64,000 nucleotides of DNA from Chloroflexus sp. Y-396-1 (GCF_000516515.1 NZ_KI911784.1:2140881-2204880); one strand, 5' to 3'. Shown: positions 1 to 8,436, counted from the stretch's first letter. Translations and numbers: made by a program. Notes: generated by a model from the letters alone, not told the origin.

Positions 1-190
1 GCATCCGCCGTCCGCCCGGATAGATGAGCAGATTCGGTCCTAGCGCACAGCGATCCTGACAGCCGCCTGCGATACACTCGATCCGTTCCAACAAATTAGC
101 CTGGCGGAGTTCTTGTTCGAGCGTTGACAGGATGTCGGCTGATCCCCGACGACGGCAATGGGGGCCAAGACAGATGTAAATACGAATCAT
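1..190 (-). CDS. (2Fe-2S) ferredoxin / NuoE-like thioredoxin-fold protein, 3' part outside window
   Basis: The first 63 codons are visible, starting at the ATG at 190-188; the gene runs off the left edge. The start reads MIRIYICLGPHC, followed about 40 residues later by CIAGGCQDRCALGPN and IYPGG. This spacing of cysteines around a GPN and a PxG segment is the pattern of thioredoxin-like [2Fe-2S] ferredoxins related to the NuoE subunit of complex I. Such proteins carry single electrons in the cytoplasm. The missing C-terminus prevents a closer assignment: it could be free-standing or the first domain of a larger protein. It points away from korB and is separated from it by a repeat array. Confidence 0.7.
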   Translation of the reverse strand, partial: MIRIYICLGPHCRRRGSADILSTLEQELRQANLLERIECIAGGCQDRCALGPNLLIYPGGRRM

Positions 191-270
191 TGTTAAGTAC
201 TCAGCAGGAAAATCGAACATCAGTGTACAGAATTGTATCAAGAATTCGCTTAAGTATAACCTGAACCATC

Positions 271-815
271 TACCTGGGAGCGCGGGCCTCCGGCCCGAAT
301 CTTGCGGTGTGTAGCCAGAACACAGCGTGAGGTGGGGCAGCTTGCCTGGGAGCATAGGCCTCCGGCCCGTCTCTTGCCAGCTTGCCTAGGGCGCGGGCCT
401 CCGACCCGCCTCTTGCCAGCTTGCCTGGGAGCACAGGCCTCCGGCCCGTCTCTTGCCAGCTTGCCTGGGAGGGCGGGCCTCCGGCCCGCCTCTTGCCAGC
501 TTGCCTGGGGCACGGGCCTCCGGCCCGCCTCTTGCCAGCTTGCCTGGGGCACGGGCCTCTGGTCGGCATCTTGCCAGCGTGCCTGGGAGCACAGGCCTCC
601 GGCCCGTCTCTTGCCAGCTTGTCTGGGAGCGCGGGCCTCCGGCCCGCCTCTTGCCAGCTTGCCTGGGAGGGTGGGCCTCCGACCCACCTCTTGGCAGCTT
701 GCCTGGGGCACGGGCCTCTGGTCGGCATCTTGCCAGCGTGCCTGGGAGCACAGGCCTCCGACCCGTCTCTTGCCAGCGTGCCCGGGAGCGCGGGCCTCCG
801 GCCCGCCTCTTGCTG
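271..815. repeat. Tandem array of 13 GC-rich hairpin units, 39-40 bp period
   Basis: The core CTCTTGCCAG recurs at 371, 410, 450, 490 and 529 and continues to about 770, giving a 39-40 bp period. Each unit carries a short inverted repeat of the form GCGGGCC-TCC-GGCCCGC. Thirteen hairpin cores can be counted; the first (about 276-296) is set off from the rest by an extra stretch of about 30 bp. Units 7 and 11 share the same degenerate right arm (GGTCGGCATC). Unit 10 keeps pairing through paired changes (GTGGG/CCCAC). Several overlapping open frames cross the array on both strands, but they only translate the repeat. Confidence 0.95.
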
Positions 816-914
816 GTCGGAAACTCTTGTGTGGCGCCTCATCACGCTAGCGGATGCAGGTTCCAAATCTGCACCCCTGCTTACACCTTTTTCTCTCCGA
901 ACTCACAACAAAAT

Positions 915-935
915 GGGAGGGCAGGTTTCCCTCCC
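915..935 (-). terminator. Probable rho-independent terminator of korAB
   Basis: A 7 bp perfect stem (GGGAGGG 915-921, CCCTCCC 929-935) with a 7-base loop. Read on the minus strand it is followed by ATTTTGTTG. It lies about 30 bp past the korB stop codon. Confidence 0.6.
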
Positions 936-967
936 TCCTAGGCAATGAAACAAACAGAGTTAGACGG

Positions 968-1816
968 CTACACCCGGAAGCGTTCCAGATAAGCCTGGGT
1001 ATTAAACGGCTTTGGAGTTGGACGAGGCAGTGGCTCAAGCGGTGGCCGACGATAAAAAATACCAAGCGGTAGTCGTTCACGCTCAACCGCATAGTGCATC
1101 GCTGCATCAATATCTGATGGATCGTGATCTTCAGGCAGATTGTACACCAGCTCCTTATACAATTTATACGTATCGTAAAAAGTTACGCATGGGCTTAACA
1201 CATGGATAAAGGAAAAACCGCGATGCTCAAGCCCGGCTTTAATCAGTTCTGCCAACTGCTTCGGCTGACTCGAAAAACCACGGGCAACAAACGAAGCCCC
1301 GCTCGACAATACAATCGCTAGTGGGTGAAGAGGCTGGGCTGATTGACCGTAAGGCGTGCTCTTGGTCACATGTCCGCGTGGTGAGGTCGGAGACGTCTGC
1401 CCTTTCGTCAGGCCATAAATTGCGTTATCCATCACCACAACGGTAATATCTAGATCACGCCGTGCAGCGTGTGGTAAATGCCCCAGCCCGATACTGAAGA
1501 AATCGCCATCACCACCCACTGCCATCACGGTCAAATCGGGGCGGGCAATTTTCAGCCCGATTGCTGCCGGTAATGCACGACCGTGTACCGTATGCAATCC
1601 GTATGCCTGCAAAAAGCCGGGTAGTCGTGAACTACAACCGATACCGGAGACCACAGCCAGATCCTTCGGATTAATTTGCGTCGCGGCCAACGCCTGCTGA
1701 ATGGCGGCCAAAACGCCGAAATCACCACAACCTGGACACCAGATCGGTTTCAGATCGCTGCGGTAATCGGACGGTTTGTAAACAACGGGCGGCGTGGTAA
1801 TTGGTACAGCAGTCAT
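968..1816 (-). CDS. korB: 2-oxoacid:ferredoxin oxidoreductase, beta subunit (2-oxoglutarate type)
   Basis: A 282-residue thiamine-diphosphate-binding subunit. With KorA it interconverts 2-oxoglutarate (or a related 2-oxoacid) with an acyl-CoA and CO2, using ferredoxin. WCPGCGDFG near residue 31 is the conserved Cys/Gly start of the beta family; GIGCSSRLPGF, HGRALPAAIG and GGDGDFFSIG form the TPP site, and DNAIYGLTKGQ is typical. The chosen ATG at 1816 has GGAG a few bases upstream; an in-frame ATG at 1828 overlaps that ribosome site and is less likely. It follows korA by 42 bp, so the two form an operon. The exact 2-oxoacid substrate is inferred from family resemblance. Confidence 0.9.
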   Translation of the reverse strand: MTAVPITTPPVVYKPSDYRSDLKPIWCPGCGDFGVLAAIQQALAATQINPKDLAVVSGIGCSSRLPGFLQAYGLHTVHGRALPAAIGLKIARPDLTVMAVGGDGDFFSIGLGHLPHAARRDLDITVVVMDNAIYGLTKGQTSPTSPRGHVTKSTPYGQSAQPLHPLAIVLSSGASFVARGFSSQPKQLAELIKAGLEHRGFSFIHVLSPCVTFYDTYKLYKELVYNLPEDHDPSDIDAAMHYAVERERLPLGIFYRRPPLEPLPRPTPKPFNTQAYLERFRV

Positions 1817-1858
1817 GATTGTCTCCATATCCTAAGCTACGTGTAAAGCATATCGTCA

Positions 1859-3595
1859 TCAAGACAAGACCGGTTCAGCAAGACCGTTCAGAGCGTGAAT
1901 CTGACGTAGAATCTCCAATCGCGAGAACGGCATGCCGGTATACTTGGTCATTGACAGCACTTTAATCCCTAGTTCAGCTTGGAGTAATCTGGCGAATTGC
2001 CCCTGGAAATTCACTTCCGGTACTAGCACAACCTCGACCTGTTCAAGAAATTCTTTAATCGCATCAATTGGTAGTGGCGCCAGCATCTGAACTTGCAACA
2101 TTGCTACCGGCACATCTTCCTGACCGGCCAGATAGACTGCACCGCGGCAGGGGCCAGCAGTAGTTCCCCAGCAAATAATTCCTACTTTGGCCCGCTCTGC
2201 GCCAAAGCGGCGAACGTACTCGCGCGAATGTTGCAAGGGGGCCAGCTTGCCCCAGCGCTTCTCGGTCATTACTGCATGGTTCTTCGGTGTGTAATCGGGG
2301 TTGCCGTACTCATTATGTTCAAGGCCGGTTGCGGTGTATTGCGCATACGCTACACCCGGCGCAACCATCGGCGAAATCAAATTTGCGGTTATCTCATAAC
2401 GTCGATACTGTTTGGGCGCCAGTGCACCATTTGGTCGCAAGCGATCAACGCGCGGATACTTGCTCAGATCAAACGGTTCAACTGTCTCGGTGCGAAACGA
2501 GAGCGAATAATCACTGAGCAAGATAACCGGCGTCTGGTATTGCTCGGCCAGATTAAACGCCCAAACCGTCAGATGAAAACACTCGGCGACACTGGCCGGA
2601 GCAAGCACGATCCGCGGACTATCACCGTGGCCCCCGTGCAGGGCAATATTCAAATCCGACTGCTCCATCTTGGTTGGTAGGCCGGTGCTGGGACCACCCC
2701 GCTGGGCATCCACGATCACCACCGGTATCTCGGTCATACTGGCATATCCGATCGCCTCACTCATCAGTGATAGCCCAGGTCCAGAGGTTGCGGTCATAGC
2801 GCGCTTACCACCATACGAAGCGCCAATACAAGCCATAATCGCTGCAATCTCATCTTCGGCTTGCATATAACCGCCGCCAATCTGAGGGAGCATCGCTGCC
2901 ATTCCCTCCATAATATCCGAAGCGGGAGTAATTGGATAACCGGCAAAGAATTCAACTCCGGCGTGTAGCGCACCGGCGACAATCGCCTGATTACCGGTCA
3001 TCACGTAGCGTTCGTGTTCGGCGACCGACTCCATCCAGAATGGATCGCGTTTCTCCAGCCGCTGAGCATAGGCAATGCCGGCGCGCAACGCTGCCAGGTT
3101 GCTCTCTAGCAAGTCGGCTTTTTTGCCCAACTTTGCCCGTACAATGTCTTCGAGCTTATTCAAACCTAAGCCAAACAACGCGGCCACCACACCGAGCGCC
3201 GCTACATTCTTCCCACGGCGATTGCCTACCTCCTGAGCTATGGCGCCGATTGGTACCGGATAAGCGACACCACTAAACTCGGTTGGCAGCTCAAATTCTT
3301 CGGGATCGTAGAGGAGTACCGCATTCGAGGCCAAATCAGCATGGTGCAAATCCCACGCTTCACGGTTAAATGCGAAGAGCACATCAACCGCATCGCCCAT
3401 TGAGCGTACCGGGCTATTCGACGCACGAACCTGGAACATCACCGGGCCACCCTTAATCTCGGCTGGAGTGGTCCGAAAGGTAAAGACATGCAAACCAGAA
3501 CGGGCAGCCGCTTGCGCGAGCATCTCGCCCGTCGCCGTGCTGCCATCACCGCTTTCGCCGGCTACGCGGATGACGATATCTTCCTTCTGAATCAT
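1859..3595 (-). CDS. korA: 2-oxoacid:ferredoxin oxidoreductase, fused gamma-alpha subunit
   Basis: A 578-residue subunit with the gamma domain at the N-terminus (IVIRVAGESGDGSTATG, near residue 6) fused to the alpha pyrimidine-binding domain, which starts at about residue 205 with GNQAIVAGALHAG and continues to YPITPASDIME. ATSGPGLSLMSEAIG and QRGGPSTGLPTKMEQSDL are characteristic of KorA. The open frame extends upstream to 3787. The ATG at 3595 is preferred because it has GAGGT six bases upstream and begins exactly where homologous proteins begin (MIQKEDIVIRV). First gene of the korAB operon, transcribed away from pufBAC. In a phototroph this enzyme supplies or consumes reduced ferredoxin around the TCA cycle. 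Confidence 0.92.
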   Translation of the reverse strand: MIQKEDIVIRVAGESGDGSTATGEMLAQAAARSGLHVFTFRTTPAEIKGGPVMFQVRASNSPVRSMGDAVDVLFAFNREAWDLHHADLASNAVLLYDPEEFELPTEFSGVAYPVPIGAIAQEVGNRRGKNVAALGVVAALFGLGLNKLEDIVRAKLGKKADLLESNLAALRAGIAYAQRLEKRDPFWMESVAEHERYVMTGNQAIVAGALHAGVEFFAGYPITPASDIMEGMAAMLPQIGGGYMQAEDEIAAIMACIGASYGGKRAMTATSGPGLSLMSEAIGYASMTEIPVVIVDAQRGGPSTGLPTKMEQSDLNIALHGGHGDSPRIVLAPASVAECFHLTVWAFNLAEQYQTPVILLSDYSLSFRTETVEPFDLSKYPRVDRLRPNGALAPKQYRRYEITANLISPMVAPGVAYAQYTATGLEHNEYGNPDYTPKNHAVMTEKRWGKLAPLQHSREYVRRFGAERAKVGIICWGTTAGPCRGAVYLAGQEDVPVAMLQVQMLAPLPIDAIKEFLEQVEVVLVPEVNFQGQFARLLQAELGIKVLSMTKYTGMPFSRLEILRQIHALNGLAEPVLS

Positions 3596-3668
3596 GGCAA
3601 CCTCGCCGCAGCTTCGTTGCTTTGTACCCGCGTTGGTACATAAAGCAAATGAGAGATGGATTAACCCT

Positions 3669-3697
3669 ATCATAGCACTGCCACAATCGCACCGCAA
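3669..3697 (-). promoter_or_regulatory. Candidate korA promoter
   Basis: On the minus strand TTGCGG (3697-3692), 17 bp spacer, TATGAT (3674-3669). The -35 keeps only the TTG. The predicted start leaves a leader of about 65 bases before the korA ATG. Confidence 0.4.
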
Positions 3698-4092
3698 TGC
3701 CCTTTTTATTGTGATACCTGGTGCGATGTTTGTGCAAAAATAATGCGTGATTGGGAGCAGAAATATGACAAGGTGGCGTAGCAACAAATTGTTAGGACGA
3801 ATAGCTCCGACGATAGGCTACCCGATCCACGTTGTCTTACCGATGATGCGTTACCGCTTCGCAAGGAACGGGTTCCGAACCTGCCTTGGATCGTGTGCTC
3901 ATACGACGCACGATCCTGGTTCCGGTTGTCTTGCCAATGATGCCCGTCACCGTATCGGTATGAGGATGGGTTTCAAACACACTCACCTGGGCAAGATATA
4001 CCGGCATATAGTCTGTCGTGGTCGAGGTTAGACAGGTGGAATCCGGGAAAAATCATAACCTGCGATTGTCTTTTTTCTTAAAAGCAACGGAT
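3698..4092. other. korA-pufB divergent intergenic region with degenerate repeats
   Basis: No credible gene; a 94-codon plus-strand frame at 3747-4031 has no ribosome site and reads as non-coding. The stretch holds an 8 bp inverted repeat (GGATCGTG 3888-3895 with CACGATCC 3909-3916). It also holds two imperfect copies of GTTGTCTTrCCrATGATGC (about 3831 and 3925, 94 bp apart). These could be regulatory sites for the antenna operon or decayed repeats. Confidence 0.4.
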
Positions 4093-4121
4093 TGACATTT
4101 TTCGTTGATTCCTATATAATT
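4093..4121 (+). promoter_or_regulatory. pufBA promoter with perfect sigma70 consensus
   Basis: TTGACA (4093-4098), exactly 17 bp, TATAAT (4116-4121): a full match to the housekeeping consensus. The leader to pufB is about 128 bases. An exact consensus is rare and fits the very high expression expected of an antenna operon. Confidence 0.85.
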
Positions 4122-4255
4122 TAGGCAACACACCACCGTTGCATGGTCTTCAACGAATACCGCTGAAGGGCGCTCGAGTGTAGCGGAAGTTTCGCGGGAG
4201 ACCAGCCGGGTGTCGGTCGCAATCTGGCTGATAGCAGAAGAGTGGAGGTTCGCCC

Positions 4256-4417
4256 ATGCGCGACGACGACGATCTGGTTCCACCGAAATGGCGTCCGCTA
4301 TTTAACAATCAAGACTGGCTGCTGCACGATATCGTGGTGAAGTCGTTCTACGGCTTCGGTGTCATCGCAGCAATCGCGCACCTGCTGGTCTATCTGTGGA
4401 AACCGTGGCTTCCCTAG
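4256..4417 (+). CDS. pufB: B808-866 light-harvesting antenna beta chain
   Basis: A 53-residue membrane polypeptide, beginning [16 protein letters not shown] and ending [10 protein letters not shown]. It has one membrane-spanning segment of roughly 20 residues (around [15 protein letters not shown]). The histidine in IAAIAHLL is the expected bacteriochlorophyll a ligand; an earlier histidine (WLLHD) can bind the second pigment. With the alpha chain it forms the ring antenna that passes energy from chlorosome and baseplate to the reaction centre. GGAGG lies seven bases before the ATG. The gene is too short for most gene finders. Recognised by close resemblance to the remembered C. aurantiacus sequence. 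Confidence 0.95.
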   Translation: MRDDDDLVPPKWRPLFNNQDWLLHDIVVKSFYGFGVIAAIAHLLVYLWKPWLP

Positions 4418-4447
4418 TGTAGTGAGTAAAATGAGGAGGGATTATTC

Positions 4448-4621
4448 ATGCAACCTCGCAGCCCGGTGCGGACGAATATCGTCATCTTTACTATTCTCGG
4501 CTTTGTAGTGGCGCTGCTTATCCATTTCATCGTGCTGAGCAGCCCGGAGTACAATTGGCTATCGAATGCCGATGGCGGGGCACTGCTCCTGAGCACGGTG
4601 CGCACGCTGTTCGGAATCTGA
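4448..4621 (+). CDS. pufA: B808-866 light-harvesting antenna alpha chain
   Basis: A 57-codon polypeptide starting [18 protein letters not shown] and spanning the membrane once. The histidine in [10 protein letters not shown] is the bacteriochlorophyll ligand. GAGGAGGG precedes the ATG by seven bases, and the gap from pufB is 30 bp. In C. aurantiacus the mature alpha chain is known to be shortened at the C-terminus. The tail here ([17 protein letters not shown]) differs in several places from the version I remember for that species, which is the main reason to suspect another Chloroflexus species. Confidence 0.95.
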   Translation: MQPRSPVRTNIVIFTILGFVVALLIHFIVLSSPEYNWLSNADGGALLLSTVRTLFGI

Positions 4622-4657
4622 TCGGTGGCGGGCCGGCTACGGCTCGCGTAAGACGGC

Positions 4658-4686
4658 AACCGCCAGCAGCGCCTCTGCTGGCGGTT
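4658..4686 (+). terminator. Strong hairpin between pufA and pufC
   Basis: A 12 bp perfect stem (4658-4669 with 4675-4686) and five-base loop, 36 bases past the pufA stop. It is followed by GTTGTTCG rather than a run of T. It can act as a weak terminator or as a 3' stabiliser that keeps pufBA message in excess over pufC, as intercistronic hairpins do in the puf operons of purple bacteria. Confidence 0.75.
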
Positions 4687-4734
4687 GTTGTTCGCAGGCG
4701 GTTGAGATTCGGCTTTTTGCACATAGATAAAAAA

Positions 4735-4763
4735 TTGACCTTTAGAAATAATTCGTGTATACT
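4735..4763 (+). promoter_or_regulatory. Internal promoter for pufC
   Basis: TTGACC (4735-4740), 17 bp spacer, TATACT (4758-4763), giving a leader of about 112 bases. The decamer GTGTATACTG containing the -10 is repeated 18 bp downstream (4755-4764 and 4773-4782), so a second start is possible. Confidence 0.65.
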
Positions 4764-4882
4764 GAAGATCGGTGTATACTGGTTAATAGGAACGTTAGGG
4801 GCGGCGTCGCCCTTCCGCCGCAATCTCACGCTTGCATTGGCGTCACTATTTTGGGGACGCCGATCTGGATCAGGAGAGACCC

Positions 4883-6127
4883 ATGCAATCGTCACGACCA
4901 AGTGATCGGCAACTAGCGATCGTTGTCTCGGTGGCGGTAGGACTCGTTGTCGCAGTGATTACAACAGCCACCTTCTGGTGGGTCTACGATTTGACCCTAG
5001 GTCGGGCCCAACGGGAGGCTGCAAAAACAGCCGGTGCGCGCTGGAGCTATAGCGATGGAATTAAGGTGATCACCGAATCGCAACCGGTCAACCCCACTGA
5101 TGGCCGCCAGAATTGGCTGGGTACGCAAGCATGGAATGAGGGAGTTCAGGCCGGTCAGGCCTGGGTTCAACAATTTCCAAATACGGTCAATGTGCAGGTT
5201 TTGGTCGGGATGAGTTCGGCCCAAATCTGGACGTACATGCAGCAATACGTTTCGGGTGCGCTTGGGGTTGGTTGCCAGTACTGCCACAATATCAACAATT
5301 TCGCCAGTGACGAGTATCCGCAAAAGATTGCCGCTCGCAATATGCTGCGCCTGGTGCGTGACATAAACGCTGAGTTTATCGTCAATTTGCCCGCATGGAA
5401 GGGTAATTACGTTCAGTGCGCAACCTGCCACAACAACGCCCCCAACAACCTCGAAGGTTTCGGCGCCCAGTTTATCAATTCAGTGCCACCGATCAAGGTG
5501 ACCGTTGATCCACTCGATGCTAACGGCCTACCTATCCTTGATCCGGCACAGAAGCCCGAGGCGATTCGTAATCAGGTTATGCTCAAGGACGCTATCCTTT
5601 ACTACATCTACAACTATCAGGTCTGGAAGCCTTTCGATCCAAATGATCCAGAAAGTGGACGCGGCTCGCTGGCGCTGACTTACGAAGGCGGGCGTACGCA
5701 AGATCAGGTGACGATTAACCAGAATGTGATGAACTATCAGTCCTGGTCATTAGGGGTTGGTTGTACGTTCTGTCACAACTCGCGCAATTTCGTCGCCTAT
5801 GAGCTGAACCCTGCTGGCGACAACGTGCTTAACCCGGCGTATGCGTACAACAAACTGAAGGCGCAGCGGATGTTGTTGCTCACAACGTGGCTGGCCGAAA
5901 ACTGGACGCGCTACGGTGCGATTGGGAAACCCGAGATTCCTACCGGCCCTGGTGCGGCAAGCCGCTATTCGTACCAGCGCCTTGGTGATGGACAGGTGTA
6001 TAACGTGCCCGGCTGTTACACCTGCCATCGTGGAAATAGCATCCCGTTGGCTTCGATCAATCAGGCTGACATCCCCAATAACGATGCAGGTGTTGTAATC
6101 CTGCCACCACAGATTAGAGGCCGCTAA
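4883..6127 (+). CDS. pufC: Tetrahaem cytochrome c-554, reaction-centre electron donor
   Basis: A 414-residue membrane-anchored cytochrome. A short basic N-terminus is followed by one hydrophobic segment (residues about 11-35) that tethers it to the outer face of the membrane. Four haem-binding motifs are visible: CQYCH, CATCH, CTFCH and CYTCH. It re-reduces the photo-oxidised special pair. The open frame reaches back to 4832, but the ATG at 4883 follows AGGAGAGACC and gives the known family length. It follows pufBA after a hairpin and its own promoter, so its dose can be set separately from the antenna. Confidence 0.95.
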   Translation: MQSSRPSDRQLAIVVSVAVGLVVAVITTATFWWVYDLTLGRAQREAAKTAGARWSYSDGIKVITESQPVNPTDGRQNWLGTQAWNEGVQAGQAWVQQFPNTVNVQVLVGMSSAQIWTYMQQYVSGALGVGCQYCHNINNFASDEYPQKIAARNMLRLVRDINAEFIVNLPAWKGNYVQCATCHNNAPNNLEGFGAQFINSVPPIKVTVDPLDANGLPILDPAQKPEAIRNQVMLKDAILYYIYNYQVWKPFDPNDPESGRGSLALTYEGGRTQDQVTINQNVMNYQSWSLGVGCTFCHNSRNFVAYELNPAGDNVLNPAYAYNKLKAQRMLLLTTWLAENWTRYGAIGKPEIPTGPGAASRYSYQRLGDGQVYNVPGCYTCHRGNSIPLASINQADIPNNDAGVVILPPQIRGR

Positions 6128-6140
6128 CCTTGTCCTTGAA

Positions 6141-6173
6141 GGGGGCGCCCAGGCGCCCCCGCGCCGTTGGCGC
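6141..6173 (+). terminator. Two adjacent GC hairpins after pufC
   Basis: GGGGGCGCC (6141-6149) pairs with GGCGCCCCC (6152-6160), effectively a seven to eight base-pair stem with a small loop. It is followed at once by GCGCC-GTT-GGCGC (6161-6173). There is no T-run. It probably marks the 3' end of stable puf mRNA, with some read-through into bchG, whose start is only 18 bp further on. Confidence 0.55.
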
Positions 6174-6191
6174 GCTAGAGAGCGATGCTCT

Positions 6192-7124
6192 ATGAGCGAT
6201 ATGAGCGACCGAACCAGTTTGACTTCATCACCTTCACTTCCGCTACCCAAACGTCTACGGCTACGCCTGGTCTGGCTAACGCGATCCATCCAGCTCATGA
6301 AGCCGGTAACCTGGTTTGCGCCAACGTGGGCGTTTATGTGTGGGGCAATTGCCAGCGGTGCTCTGGGGTGGAACGAGTCGATTGGCCGCCTTCTGCTCGG
6401 TATGTTTATGGCTGGCCCGGTATTGTGCGGCTTGTCGCAGGTGGTCAACGATTACGCTGATCGTGATGTTGACGCCATTAATGAGCCACACCGGCTTATT
6501 CCATCTGGTCAGGTCTCGTTGCGTCACGTCTATATTCTGACGGCAGTGCTGACCTGGCTTGGCGCGAGTATTGCGCTGTTTTTAGGACGAGGTGTAGCCT
6601 TTTTTGTCGCGCTTGGTCTGATCTTTGCACTAGCCTATAGCTTACGACCGATCCGCGGGAAGCGTAATGGCTGGATCGGTAATGCGCTAGTTGCTATCTC
6701 ATACGAAGGCCTGGCCTGGATGGCCGGTCACTCGGCATTTGCTCCACTCACCGGCGAGAGCGTCACGATTGCCTTGCTCTACTCGCTCGGCGCCCACGGC
6801 ATTATGACGGTTAATGACTTTAAGAGCATCCGTGGTGATACGCTGATGGGTATTCGCTCAATTCCGGTACAGTACGGCAAGGTTATCGCTGCGCGGATGG
6901 TGGTGATAACCATGGGAGTGGCCCAAATTGCAGTCATTGGTTTACTCTACTACTGGGGCCATCCTGTGGCGGCAACGGTTGTTGCGATCTTACTAGCAGC
7001 GCAGAGCATCCCGAATGCGCGCTTCATCCGTGATCCAGAGAACAACGAGGTCTTTTTCAACGCAACTGCGATCATGCTTTATGTGTGGGGCATGTTAGCA
7101 GCAGCAATTGGTCTGGCAGCTTGA
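6192..7124 (+). CDS. bchG: Bacteriochlorophyll synthase (bacteriochlorophyllide a prenyltransferase)
   Basis: A 310-residue integral membrane protein of the UbiA family. It attaches the geranylgeranyl or phytyl tail to bacteriochlorophyllide a. The aspartate-rich prenyl-diphosphate site is NDYADRDVDAINEPHR at about residue 86, followed by a long series of hydrophobic helices (YSLRPIRGKRNGWIGNA is the cytoplasmic loop typical of ChlG/BchG). The second Asp motif lies near NDFKSIRGDTLMGIRSIP. ATG codons at 6192 and 6201 are both possible; no strong ribosome site is seen. It lies between pufC and bchP, so antenna apoprotein, donor cytochrome and pigment-tail genes are contiguous. Confidence 0.93.
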   Translation: MSDMSDRTSLTSSPSLPLPKRLRLRLVWLTRSIQLMKPVTWFAPTWAFMCGAIASGALGWNESIGRLLLGMFMAGPVLCGLSQVVNDYADRDVDAINEPHRLIPSGQVSLRHVYILTAVLTWLGASIALFLGRGVAFFVALGLIFALAYSLRPIRGKRNGWIGNALVAISYEGLAWMAGHSAFAPLTGESVTIALLYSLGAHGIMTVNDFKSIRGDTLMGIRSIPVQYGKVIAARMVVITMGVAQIAVIGLLYYWGHPVAATVVAILLAAQSIPNARFIRDPENNEVFFNATAIMLYVWGMLAAAIGLAA

Positions 7125-7153
7125 TGGGCATCAGCCCCTAGAAGTGTGTTCTG

Positions 7154-8413
7154 ATGGCACCACGAGTTCTGGTCGTTGGCGCATCGGTAGGTGGCGCAAC
7201 CGCAGCGATTACGCTGCGGTCGTTTGGTATCGAAACGATCATGATCGAGAAGGAGCTGAGTAAGGCCAAACCATGCGGTGGCGCTGTTCCACCGGCAGCG
7301 TTCCGTGAGTTTGACTTACCGACCAGCCTGATTGATCGTAAGGTTCGTCAGTGCCTGATCGTTTCGCCGTCGGGTCAAGAGACCCACGTGCCGGTAGCCG
7401 GTTCTGTGCCAAGTGCTGATGACTATGTGGCAATGGTACGGCGTGAGGTGTTTGATAGTTTCTTGCGTCAGCGTGCGCAGGAACGTGGGGCTGAATTAAT
7501 CCACGCTCAGGTTACCGGTCTACGGGTTGATCGGCATGGGGTGACGGCTACCTACCGTACTCCTTCCGGTCATGAAGGTTCGGTTTGGGCCGATGTGGTG
7601 ATCGGTGCTGATGGAGCCTATTCACCAACAGCGAAGTTTCTCGGTTTACCGAATCTGCCGCGGGCTGTGGCAATGCAAGAGCGGATCAAGCTGCCACCTG
7701 ATAAGATGGCGCGTTGGGAAGAAACCGCTGATCTCTACCTCGGCCACGAAGTTAGCCCCGATCTGTATGCCTGGGCTTTTCCCAAACGTGACCATATTGC
7801 AGTAGGTATTGGTGCCGGCCCCGGTCATGGCTCGGCTGCCAAACAATTGCTGGCTAATCTCAAACGTCGCCTTGGTTCGGCCCTCGATGGTGGTCAGGTC
7901 ATTTTGCGCGAAGCGCATGCATTGCCGATGGAACCGCGTCCGCACATGGCTTTTGATCGGGCAATGCTGATCGGTGATGCCGCCGGACTGGTGGTGCATA
8001 CTTCCGGTGAAGGCATTTACTGGGCAATGAAGAGTGGTCAGATGGCTGCTCAAACACTGGCTGAGTACCTCGATGTGCCAAGTGCCGCCAACCTACGCCA
8101 CTACGAGCGCCGCTGGTGGAAAGAGTACGGCATGATGTATCGCTTCCTACGCTTCTTGCAAATCTGGGGCTATGGGAACGAGCGACAGATGGAGGTCTTT
8201 ACCGAAATGTGCCGTAATCTTGATGTGCAACGGTTAACGTTCGATAGTTACATGCACAAGAAGATGGCACCAGTGCCCTGGTTGGCCCAATTGCGTATGA
8301 CCGCTGAGATTATTGCCAGTGAAGTGCGCAATTACCTGCGACCTCGTCCACCGTTACGCGAGCAATTGGGGTTAACGGTGATCGAAAAGCAGCGGATGGT
8401 TGCCGCCGATTGA
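7154..8413 (+). CDS. bchP: Geranylgeranyl reductase for bacteriochlorophyll
   Basis: A 419-residue flavoprotein that reduces the geranylgeranyl tail of bacteriochlorophyll (or its diphosphate) to phytyl. The FAD-binding fold starts at the N-terminus (VLVVGASVGGATAAITL), followed by KAKPCGGAVPP, a signature of the BchP/ChlP family. The second FAD motif is MLIGDAAGLVVHTSGEGIYWAM near residue 275. It begins 29 bp after bchG on the same strand and ends before a long hairpin. The start ATG at 7154 is the first reasonable one and keeps the glycine-rich motif at the expected distance from the N-terminus. Confidence 0.93.
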   Translation: MAPRVLVVGASVGGATAAITLRSFGIETIMIEKELSKAKPCGGAVPPAAFREFDLPTSLIDRKVRQCLIVSPSGQETHVPVAGSVPSADDYVAMVRREVFDSFLRQRAQERGAELIHAQVTGLRVDRHGVTATYRTPSGHEGSVWADVVIGADGAYSPTAKFLGLPNLPRAVAMQERIKLPPDKMARWEETADLYLGHEVSPDLYAWAFPKRDHIAVGIGAGPGHGSAAKQLLANLKRRLGSALDGGQVILREAHALPMEPRPHMAFDRAMLIGDAAGLVVHTSGEGIYWAMKSGQMAAQTLAEYLDVPSAANLRHYERRWWKEYGMMYRFLRFLQIWGYGNERQMEVFTEMCRNLDVQRLTFDSYMHKKMAPVPWLAQLRMTAEIIASEVRNYLRPRPPLREQLGLTVIEKQRMVAAD

Positions 8414-8436
8414 TCTGCTCTTACCTCACGTGACCG

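Noticed and set aside
271..815. CRISPR array
   Set aside because: The units follow one another without unique spacers, the period is uniform, and no cas gene is near.
250..948. Several overlapping open frames on both strands over the repeat array
   Set aside because: All translate the same 39-40 bp unit, have no ribosome-binding sites, and open in more than one frame at once; this is a consequence of repeats without stop codons.
3747..4031. 94-residue plus-strand frame before pufB
   Set aside because: No ribosome site, unusual composition and overlap with the repeats; read as intergenic.
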